DNA of 64,000 nt, taken from Leptidea sinapis. Lineage: Eukaryota > Arthropoda > Insecta > Lepidoptera > Pieridae. A program made the translations under genes and the position numbers. Location of the stretch: positions 3,720,001 to 3,784,000 of the forward strand of contig NC_066309.1 of assembly GCF_905404315.1 (NCBI RefSeq), read 5' to 3'. A model generated the notes under the pieces. It was not told the origin of the DNA and did not search any database. It saw nothing but the letters and a program-made list of their open reading frames with translations. Shown piece by piece: positions 43,901 to 55,900 of this stretch; the stretch's first letter is position 1, and every line of letters starts with the position of its first letter.

Positions 43901-46900
43901 GCGCTCAGAAGTTCCGAGTTCAATCAATAATCCTGAGCGGCACTGCATTGTAATGGGTAGACCGTATTTCGTCTTGCTCTTTTCGTCAGTTGATGGGAAA
44001 CCATTAAATAAACACTGCAAATAAACGAAATATCCCATTAAACCTGAGTTAAAACTAGTTTTCCCAAAACGATGCCTTTTTCAGGGATATTATAATTTTT
44101 ATCTCCAGAAGTGTGGGGAATCGTATTAAAATAAAAATCAGTTATTGATTGGCTAGACTTTCATAATATGGTAGACCTTGCTGGCTGATAGAACCAGGTA
44201 GCTGCAACATATTATTTACACTACACATACTATGCGCTGGACATTTTTTACTACCTCTCCAGATCTTTGCCATATTTTTTTATGATAATAGGAGACGAGT
44301 CCAGCAGGACGTTCAGCTGATGGTAATTGATACGCCCTGCCCATTATAATGCAGTGCCACTTAGGATTATTGAAAAACCCAAAAGTTGTCACCTAGAGAC
44401 TAAAGATGTTAATTCTCATTTGCCCAGTTCTTTCACTAGCTACGGCGCGCCCTTCAGACCGAAACATAGTTATGTTTACTCATTACTGCTTCACGGCAGA
44501 AATAGGCGCCGTTGTGGTACCTATAATCTAACCGGCATCTTGTACAAAGAAGTCTCCCACTGGTATAACAGTCTCAAGATGTCGCTATTGTTGCAGTAGG
44601 CCTATGGAAGTCGCATAGGAGAGTATTGATACCTGTATTTCACAACAAAGTGATTGAGGAATATTTAGAGGTGATATCAAAACAGGCAGACGTTCTTCTG
44701 GAACGACTTGAAGAGCAGTCAGGGAAAGAAAAGTTTGACGTTCTTCCATACATCACGGCCTGCACTTTGGATATCGTGTTTGGTAATTTTGAAACAACCT
44801 TTATGTCACGGACGAGTAAAAAAAGAAGGACTCCGTGTGACCTTACAAAACAGTGAAGCACCTAAACAAGCCGGTGAACGTGTAAATACATAGCCCCACG
44901 CACACACTTACACCAATACAAGCCGATCGGCCGCCCTTATGATTTTTACCGGATTAGTTTTGCGGCGAAATAAAATATTTTAAAAAAGCCGTCGTGCGTT
45001 GTGAAAAAGTGTGAAACAATCTATCGGAATTTTGAAAATCGGAGTTGAATGTAAAATTTGCCTTATGGCCAAAATTACATATAAGAGAAAAATAATTGTG
45101 TTACTGGTATCCCCCGTAACCGCACACACACTAGCTTAAAAGTGCTTCACTAATTGCTAATATCCTTTTTTTACTCGTCCGTGCCTTTATGTATTCATAT
45201 AGAATTAGGTAGGATTTTAGTACACACAAGCTTAAACTTTAATGAAACTGATCTCAGACAATTCATACGCATATACGTACATAGACAGTGACAGGTTTGA
45301 AAACGTCGAAAAAAATTAAGGTTGATAGTGAACCTCTATTTTGAGCAATGCAACCAACTAATAACACTAACACAAAGTGACATACAAATTGCGAGTGTAA
45401 GACGTAGCTTGTCACGAATACTAGAGTAATAAACCTGGCTTGAACATACGTTTCCTAAGTATTTCTTTTAAGTTTCCTAAGTAACTGTTATCATTTTATT
45501 AAACATTGATGTTCTGTGAACAGTCCACCAATTTTCATCCAATATCTGACCTCTACTATATACCACTGGACTGGCGGCTGTCAAAGTGCTTTTGTGCCTG
45601 TTTGATATTCGCCATTTTGGCGCTGTTGGCCATGTAGCGAGAGTCTGCGGCACTAAAACTAGTGATTACAACCTCAGCAAACATCGATAGATGGTGCGAA
45701 ACTATTTACAAAAAAAATTGTGTACTTTATTACGTTGATTCTTGACGTATAAATAACACGGAAAACGAACGAAATTAAATCAAAATGCAAAAAGATTTCA
45801 AATTATTGTACGTTCCTTTGTAGCCATTTGCATTGTACGTCAAAATTAGTTCCCTGGACGCTCGCGAGTGGCGCTTCAAATAGGCACAAAAACATACAAG
45901 TTTTCGTGCAAATATAAATTAAAAGAATTACGAGCAATGTGGCTTTTGAATAAATTTGGTGGATGGTAAGGCTACAAATGATTTGAGTTTTCTTTAGTGT
46001 TAATTCTGCCATTATTTGTCTTTAAACAACTCGACACGTGTTTCACCTCTACACGAGGCATCCTCAAGATGTGTTGTCTCGCCAAAATCTGGCACGAGAC
46101 TCTAAAACTAAGAGACTTCAGTAGAGGCGAAACACGTGTTGAGTTGTTAAAAGACAAATATTGGTGGAATTAACACTAAAAAAAACTCAAATCATTTGTA
46201 TAATTATGGATTTCCACAAAGTAACGCCTACTACAATAGATAGTAAGGCTGTTGGGTGTCAATTCCCACCAGGAGTTTCACTAAGAAAAACTGAACTACC
46301 AATTCGAGTTTCTAAAAAAAAAATTACGGATTCGATGACTTTGTAGAGACCTCTATGGGAGAGCGAATGGACGTTCAGCATTCGCCAGATACCCCGTACC
46401 TGCAAGCTCGGCATGACATCATTTCCACTATCAACATGAGGCTGTTCAAGGTTTGGATGCAGCCGGATTGTATCTTCAATCTCACCCGGTACGCTAAGCA
46501 GCAAAAAAGGAACATACAATTGACGCAAAAGTTCACAAATGAGGTAATATTTATAATTGAGCTCACTAGATAGATACTGGTAATAAATATATTTAAGCAA
46601 AATTGTCTTGTTCAATTCTAGCTCTGTTATTGATTGGGTGATATTAAAATGAAAATAAATGTGCGTAACCACCTGTTTATACTCTGGTTAAATACCTTTT
46701 ATGGGATGAAAGATATGGAGATATAGAGAACGCAAATGGAGAAGAAGCTCATGTGATTGCAAGTGGTGAGGTATCCGCCACCAGGGGTCAATAGATGCGT
46801 TACCGGCCTTTAAGTTGGGAGTACGCTCTAGTCTTGACGGTACCTAACGGCTGTTCCCAATATACTACCGAAAGATAGAGATAAATTACTACCTTCTACT

Positions 46901-49900
46901 GTTAGTAATTAGCTGTCCCAATATACCCGATAAGTCATTCTTATCGGCTTATATTGGGACGTGTGAATTGCAATTTCCATACAAACTTCTATAGCTGGTA
47001 AGCTATACGTCGTCCCATTGACAGAGAGCGTGTACGGATAAGGTGAGTTACCGTTGATAAGTTTATTGGGACATAAAAGTCAACGATAGTTGCGATTTTT
47101 ATCTCAAGTAAGAGATAGACTCAATATTGGGAACCGCCGTAAGTCAGTTCGGGTCGGAAAAATTGCAGCCGTCTATTAATACCACAAAGTGGCTATTCGA
47201 GGCAAGAAATTTCTTGCAAAACGCGTGGTTGTAGAAGTGGAGGCATTCGCCAGACGTCAACATGATGTGGGTGGAATTTCGCATTTAGACGTAATGTCCG
47301 GTGGTGGACTACAGCTGATGGTATCAACTCGAATGGGTGCAGCCTAAAGCAGCTAGCAAATAAAATCTAAACTTAAACAATTATGTTCTTTATCTCACAA
47401 GTATAGAATGCTGCTTATAGGGGGAGTAAAAAATAATAATATAATACGTGGAGACTCCTTCAAGTTTCATCATCATCATCAGCCAGAAAACGTCCACTGC
47501 TGGGCAAAGGCCTCCCCCAAATAATTCTACGACGATCGGTCCTGCGCTGCCCTCATCCAACGTATTCCGGCGGTCTTGACCAGATCGTCGGTCCATCTTG
47601 TGGGGGCCTACCAACACTTCCGGTACGTGGTCGCCATTCAAGGACTTTACTGCCCCTACGGCCATCTGTCCGTCGAACTATGTGCCCTGCCCATTGCCAC
47701 TTCAGTTTCGCAATCATTTTACCTTCGAGTTTACGTTTGTCCTATTTCTGTTTGTATGATATATTATGAAATAACTTTTCCTTAGGTCGTCCAAAAAAGG
47801 CGTATTGAATATGAAAACAGTAAGAAAGACCAAACAGCAGCCACGTCAGGTAAGAAAAAGTTTTGATTTATGTTAAGCAAATAGACTAGAAATTTATAAA
47901 AAAAAAAGATCTTATTTATTATTATACTAGCTGACTCGATACACGTTGTTCTGTACATAATAAATAAAATACTGTTGTTTATGAATTTGTCAATAATATT
48001 TCATAAAATCAAGAATTATTTCGTAAAAAATACCCCCTGTCTTGGAATATTAACAATATTCTAAGCTCCCTGTTGTTATAATGAAATTGTTTCACAGCAG
48101 AACTGTCAAACCGTGCGTCAATAAATTCTCATATCATAGAAAATATTTCCATACAAAACAAATATTGTGGGTCCCAAATCGAAATAAAAACTATCCTATC
48201 TCTCAAATTGGACTAAACTCTTCATGAAGTAATCCCCATTAAAATCCGTTCATTAGTTTAGGAGTTCACTGGCAACAAACATCAGGACACTGGATTTATA
48301 TATATTATTAAGATTATTTGTCAGAAGTGATAATTACAGAGCATTTGTTTAATGATTTTATTATGGTTTTGTACGTAAATTATCCTACAACATTGTATAA
48401 TTTGTATTCACACATGAATCAAACCAATTCTTACGTAGATAAAGCGAACAGTTGTAATATTTAAGTGTTTATCGCGAATTCAAGGTTTACTCGCTCAATA
48501 GTGTATTGTATCCACATTGTCAATGTTATTGGAAGGATCCTAAGTATGTTTTATTGACGTTTAGATCTTTATTATACAAACCAAAGTACATTTTGTAACA
48601 AGGGTATAAGACGAGCCATTTTATCACACCCGTGTCGGGTTTGGTCGAGTGTTAAGGCTGCTATCCCAAGAAAACGCCAAAATAGCGCATAGTTGAAACT
48701 ATTTCTTGACGGTTTTTTAAATAATTTGTTATATTTTATTTTATTATATAAATTAAATAATTTATTATTTTTTTTAAGTTGTAACCCTCACCTCTAGGAT
48801 TAATACACAAATAAAAATTTGCCACAAAGTGATAGTTGAACAAAGCAGTTAGCTCACTTGGCAGAGCACACGCACGGAACGCGAGAGGTCGTTCGAGTCC
48901 GCATTGTTCATTAAAATTTTATTTGTGATTTATATAAAGCTTATATGCTTACAAAAACTAATTATATATCTACAGAATATGAAAAGTAAATTCATTTTTT
49001 CCTTACATTTATATCTTTAATAGACATTGCGAAAAAAATCACCAAAATACCCCAAACTTTTGCAGTTGGAGCCATGATAATCATTCAATCTAGATAAAAA
49101 TTTAACGAATAATTATTAACTGTTTACATTAACTTTAACATCACATAGTTTTGTTATGTTTGTAAAGAATCCTGTATTATGTTTGTAATAAATTAAAAAT
49201 GCTTCTAATTCTAATTAAAAAAAATGGCGATCTTGTACGGGAGAGGTAACCTAGCTTCGCTCGATTCGCCAAGGCCGTTGGTTCGGTCCCCAGCCTTAAA
49301 TGAGTTTTATGGTCGACGCTTTTCATACAAATTGCGTGGAAAAAAGACTTTTAAACCACAACATATTAATATTTTTTCCAATTTAAAACAACAAGTCATT
49401 TTCCGCCACACTATTATTCTAAAATTCTTTTATTTTTTTGTTTTCAACATTATATTATGATGTTCGACTTGAATTGGACTTAAGTAAGTAAAGTAGAGTA
49501 ATGTGCTCTATAATATTCTAAAATACTATTTTAACGGCCATCCCAAAAATAGATTTTCTATGTACTGGTTAGTTCTACCCAAAACATACAATTCATTTCT
49601 AATCACAGCCATTCCAAAATATGCCAATTCGACAAGTATTTAGAATTTAGAAGAATAACCCTAGTAGGAGAAAATTTATAAATGAGGTTATTGATTTTAT
49701 ACAAATTCGCATTAGTCTTAAAATATATCTTACGGAAATCAAATTACTTAAAGTAGATACAGCTCAAATCCCAAAAAAAATCGTGTCTATAAATATATGA
49801 TGTTGAAAGTGTATGTAGTTATGGTAATGCACCTGCAACGCCTCGATTTTCTCCGTCCACTCATAGACAGGTGAAAGCGTGGTCTACTCCCCCCGATAGC

Positions 49901-52900
49901 GACCCGAGTGAGGCTACGAAGTGTAGTGAGTGTATTTCCATACCACTTCATAATATTCGGCTCGGGTGCTGGGTTGATCTACGACGCACGCACTAATCGA
50001 CGCACGCACACGTACACACGACATACACGGAAGCTAAGCAATCTTGGGATAGCAAAACTGTTGAGTGCCACGCAGCGTCGTACGCGCGCCGCCGAGACTA
50101 GTGATCTGTATCATCGTCAATCTGTAATTTTTCTTTTTGTATGTACCAACCCTAACGTTCCCCCAGACGTAGGAATAAATTTCAAAGAGACCGCTGAGTA
50201 ACGCTACCGTTCTATTACTGTATTGTGCCTGTAATCCAGAGATAATCAAACTTATTTCTTTTACCGCCCCCTTTTGAAAATCAATTATTTTTCAACGCCC
50301 CCAATTTTTTATACACTCCTAGAACAAGTATCCCTAGTTTTATACCATCATACAGGGCAAAAATATAAACTAATTAGGGCTAAACTATTATAGATATGAT
50401 ATCATAGATCCGTGATTCTGAGTTCAAACAGGCCGTCATACAAAAACGTACATTCAGATCATATTTTTTTAATGGATCCGTAAAATCACAGATACACCCT
50501 TATTCAAAATTTTAATTATAAAGTATCAAAATGACATTAAGAATCAACTATCGCTCTCCTAAACCACGCCAATGCCCCCCATTTTTTTCTGGGCCCTTTA
50601 ACGCTCTGGGCTCTAGGTTTCTAACGCCCCTAACAAGGGGGCGTTATCGCCCTTTTTGAGAAAGACTGCTTTAATTTCAACAAAATACTCGCGGCTGTCT
50701 CTGACGACGCGACGCGACATCATGAATCAGCGTTTAAGCGCTGGATCTCTGTTCACATGGTCAAGAACAAAAAATGACTGCACAAATATTATGTGCAATA
50801 TTTAGTTTCAGTTACTCTAATTTTACTTTTAACTGGCAGCCCTTTACAGTGTCTAAATTGTGACTATGAGTTTTATTATGTCTGAAATAAATGCCTTTTA
50901 TCTATTTTTCATTTATAATCTTTTCCGGCGAATCTGTGGATGAATACTCGTAAACAATATAACTTGATAATACCCTAAATTTGTGGACAGGAAAGAAACT
51001 GAAGGCAGTGTTAGACCTTCTGTTCGGAAGAGAAATAGAATTCACGGACGAACAGCTTCGAGAGCACATCGACTCGATAACAATAGCGGGGAATGATACT
51101 ACGGCTCTGGTTATTGCGTACACCATGATGCTGCTGGGGATGCACCAAGATGTTCAAGAAAGAGTTCTAAAAGAGTAAGTATAGATTTTGAAAATGAAAA
51201 TGAAATTGAAAATGAATTTATTTTGGAAGAAAAACTTCACACAAAAAAGTTAATGAGGACAAAATATATGCTTAATCTAATACTTAACTTACTGAACTTA
51301 ATACAAAAGAAACAAAAGCAAAACTTGATGTGGCAGTGGTCTTCCAAAACTGGAGTCCACTCAGTTATAGTTTAAAGCAAAATATAATTAATTGTGGCAC
51401 TAAAATAATTATTATAAAAAAAAACATTGCTGAATTACAAAATATGATGAAACAAATTGTCGCAACACCGTATCACAATGCTATTTGACAACACCACTCT
51501 TATTGCCTTGCCCAGCTTCGGAAAATAGCAACCGCTATTAGGGTTTGGGAGTTCCCAACAATTTCAAACTCCCGGGACATGGGACAGCCTACAATCAAAT
51601 TACCGGGACTTCGAGGCTTAAGGAAAAAAATTGTTATTTTAGAGACCTTGTTGAAGAATTGAGTAAATTTCTGGTAAAACATTTCAAAAAAAGACAATTT
51701 TTCGGAAAAATGAACTTTTATTAACCAGAAAATTAAATTTTAATAACTTTAGTCTTTAACGATAATCTTGAGAGGCAACAGTCGAGATTTCTTAAAATTT
51801 TGCTCTCAATGATTCTTTAGGACCTATGATATAAATAGCGCGAATAGCCTTCCTCGTCAGTACAAAGATGGTATTGATATAGGCAACATTGCCCCATAGT
51901 ACAGGCTATGCCTAGTTTGGTGCAAGATAATATGTGTAATCATATGTCAATAATTATTGACACTCTATCAATCAATTTTATTGACCTTGTTTATTAGTAG
52001 GTATCTTTTGAAAATAATATTATGACTATTATATTCAAAGAATACTCATATAAAAGATCAATAAAATGGCAACCCTAGAACAAAGCTATGAACTTAGCAT
52101 TTTGTTTCCATTTGTATTATATAACAGCAACATTAATAAATTGTGCGCAATAACAAAATATTACAGATAACAAATACCTATATTATTATGATGCAGATGT
52201 TTACGGTAAAGGCTGCGTAAATTTGTAATATCGGATCTTAAATGCCGGTGTTATGAGCGTTAAGTAAATATTTGTTGTGTTAAAAGCTATTCGCCTAGGA
52301 GTACCATGACACATTTGCTTAACTTAGGTATTAGCGAAAATTTACTAAAAACATAACTCTGGAATATTTTGTAGTGGTGTTAATGTTGTTGATAAATGAT
52401 AATAGGTCAGTTTTATCTATCAAAATTAAATTATGTAAGTATGTTATTTGCATGGTTTCTGCTATGAGAAATACGAATTCAATACTAATTAATTATAAAA
52501 ACTTGAGCATTATTTATATTTTCAAAATAAAAATCATAGTTTTATTGTCTGTATGTCACGTGACCGAAAACGCCGACCACCATTTTGTGACGTCGCTATA
52601 GCAGAAAATTGATTTTAGCAACGATAGCACCAACGATACGAAAATCATTTTTTTTTTTGAAAAATCAATAAGGATTGCACCGCACATTTGATGTTTCTTT
52701 GTTTATGTTATTATGACGTCACGATTATGGCGGCTCCCTTTTTAGCGCGACTATTTATCATTTAATTTAAAACAATTTTTCTTGGCATAAAGTGGAATTT
52801 TTTTCAAGAAATAAATTTACCATTTTTTGTTGTTGGTATTCGAATATGTATGATAATTTTAGAATATATTGAAGAATAGCCTATTCAATTTCAACATTAT

Positions 52901-55900
52901 AAAACTTACTAGAGTAAGAGCCGAGTACACAAACAGACGTTTAGATAGTGAGCGACTGTTAAAGGCTTAAACGGTTCACTTAAATAAATAATTTTAGTGT
53001 TCATCATAGAATCATTAATGAAATGTATCAAATTATATTAATTTTTATTTAATATTTAATTATTTTCTAATAATATATTTATTAAAATTACATATATATT
53101 TAATTTAAACTGTAATTTAACTAAAATCAATGTAAAGTCAATCTTGTCATGAAAAAGCCATTAATTATTGTTTGTAGTTCTATTTGTAAAACGTATGGAA
53201 TAAAATGAGTTATTTTTATTATTATTATAACAATTTCATCTTATTTTCTACATTTATATATATAACTTCCGCCGGTGGTTAGGGCGACAGTTATTATTAT
53301 TATTATTATTACAAAAAAACCCTTAATCCCATATATTTTGATCATAGGTCTTCTCTATCCCTCCTCTGTTTCCAGACTAACTTCAAATCCATCTCCATAA
53401 GGCTCATGGGCAGAGTAAACCTTATATGTTGGTCAACAATGCTAATTTAATATTTTCCTTTTCTCGTATAATACTTAAAATGTGATTATTATCCACTTGA
53501 AGACCTGTTTCATGATTTGCAACCTTTCAAGGAACGGTTATTATAATATATTTGAATTTACGACGCCCTGTGGATCCTTGGTTTTTTTTTCTAAAATTTA
53601 CTTATATGGATGCCGACACGGAGACAGAGTTTCTTGCGCCGCTTCTTCTCTCTTAGACCGCCATTTGTTTCCGAAGCGCTAGTAGTATCTTGTATATTAG
53701 AAATGACATCAAAAATAATTCTAAAGGAATGAATTTTGAGAAAATAAATGCCTTTTTTTGCTTTATTGATATAAGTCCGCCTTTTTCAGAGCGGATCAAC
53801 CGTCTTATACAACGTGTTCAAGACGATTGAATTTCTATCCCGCGACTATACCTCGTTACTCCTTATAGAAAATGAATATTGATAATATTGTAAAGTCTTA
53901 TGAAATTGCACTTGACTATGCTATTCTGCTATTCGGTATCGTAAAGGCGAAGAGATGACAACATGTCACATAATACTCGCATATAGTAATTATGCCCATC
54001 TTCCTCACATCAGCATTTCGGCGGCTGCGAAGTGTTGGAAAAACCCACCACCACCTCTTCAAATTATTATGCACCCACGGATATTTTTGTTAAATCTACT
54101 ATTTTAATGCTTTTATTGGAGGATCAAGAACTACAGGAAGATCCTTTGATTTTTATTGAGGACAAGGTATCAACATACCGTCTACCAGTGGAAGGCTCTT
54201 ATGGAGGAGCTAGATTATGGGTCCCACCACGGCGCCTATTTCTGCCGTGAAGCAGAGATGTGTACCTAAACATGACTGTGTTTCGGTCTGAAGCGCGCCG
54301 TTGCTAGTGAAATTACTGATAAAATGAGACTTAACATATTATATCTCAAGGTGACGAGCGCAATTGTGGTGCTGCTCAGAATTTATGGGCATCAAGAATC
54401 CTTAGCGGCACTGCATAGTAATGGACATGGCGAATCAATTATCATCAACTGAATGCCTTGCTCGTCTCGTCCTGTATTTTCAAATGAAAAACCAAATTTT
54501 ATTATATTAGCTGCATAAGTTGTGGTGTACTAAGCTATAAAAGTTACTATATTATTTTAATACCCAACGGGAACTCTTTATCATTCCGGGATGAAATGAT
54601 TTTAAAATGTTGATCGGGGATGTAAGGTATATGCAAAATTTCAATTAAATCGGTCCAACCGCTTCAGAGATTAGCACGTACATGCAGAGAAACAAAAAAA
54701 AAATGAAAAAAAAAAACTGGATTCTATTTTTCTTCTTCCTATCTTCCTATTCTTTCTATCTCAAACTCAGTTTTAAGCATTTATTTCTATATCTCTACAG
54801 TTTTATTATAAGTATTAGATGTATATCTGCATGGATGTGTTTTAGAGCTATATAATATTATTATATTACCTACATAATTATGTTTTTTATTTTATATATG
54901 CATGTGTGTTAATGCGAATGTTTAAATGTTAATGCCTGTACCTACATCATTGGGGGACATATTGGTATCTAGTATTTTATTTACATCAATATTAATGTTC
55001 GCTGTTTCTTCTACAGACAAGAAGCTATATTTGGTAATTCTAAGCGAGGAGCGACCAAGGAAGACTTACAACAGATGCACTTACTGGAGCGAGTTGTCAA
55101 GGAGAGCATGCGTCTGTACACAGTAATACCTGTCATAGCCAGGAACATCGACAAGACTGTATTTTTGCGTATGTACCAACTTCATCATTAGGTTTAATGC
55201 GACACTAAATGCCAGCGACCTTGAGCGATATGAGTTCACGGCTGCCGGCCCGCCATCTATGTAACAAAGCCTATATTTTCAAAATTCTTGGCTGGAAAAC
55301 AGTTTATATGCTTACAATCCTTGTTATTCACTTTTTATCTGAATAAATGAACCTACACAAAAAAGTACAAGCTATAAGAATAACTTTTCTGAGAGAAGTA
55401 ACAAAAAAATGCGTCACGCCATGCGTAAAAACTTGGTTAACTTCAAAGAAAAGTGGTAGTTCAAAAAGGCTCGGCAGTGTTAACTATGACCAACAGCAAG
55501 CATTAGCAACCTACAAATAAGACTTGACGATATGTGTAACAGGATTAAGTAGTGTTCATAGCTCGAAATGCTATACTTTCACCACAAAACTTGTCTAAAA
55601 ACACCATGTTTGCGTGTTTTCTGCTTACTCTTCGCCTTAAATAACTTTATTCTCATTACGACGTATAGTCACTTACATGAGAAATTAACATTTTAACAAT
55701 TAAGGTAGGTACTTACAAACAATGATTTTGGTAGGTACAGAATGCAATACAATATTAGGCAAATAGATAAGACATAAAATAACCCACTTATGTTATTGAA
55801 ACGTTTCATAATTATTGAGTATATGCCTTTGAAGGTTCGCTTTAAAAGAAGTCAATGTTTTGGCATTTCTTATTTCTGAGGGCAGGTTGTTATATATCTG

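Noticed and set aside
44626..44893. Extension of the P450 exon 4 frame beyond 44782
   Set aside because: The frame continues into the M6 MITE by chance; the GTAATT donor and the matching 186-bp exon in the paralogue fix the exon end.
49216..49350. GGTTCGGTCCC B-box-like motif as a tRNA gene
   Set aside because: No acceptor stem or anticodon arm can be formed; at best a decayed retroposon piece.
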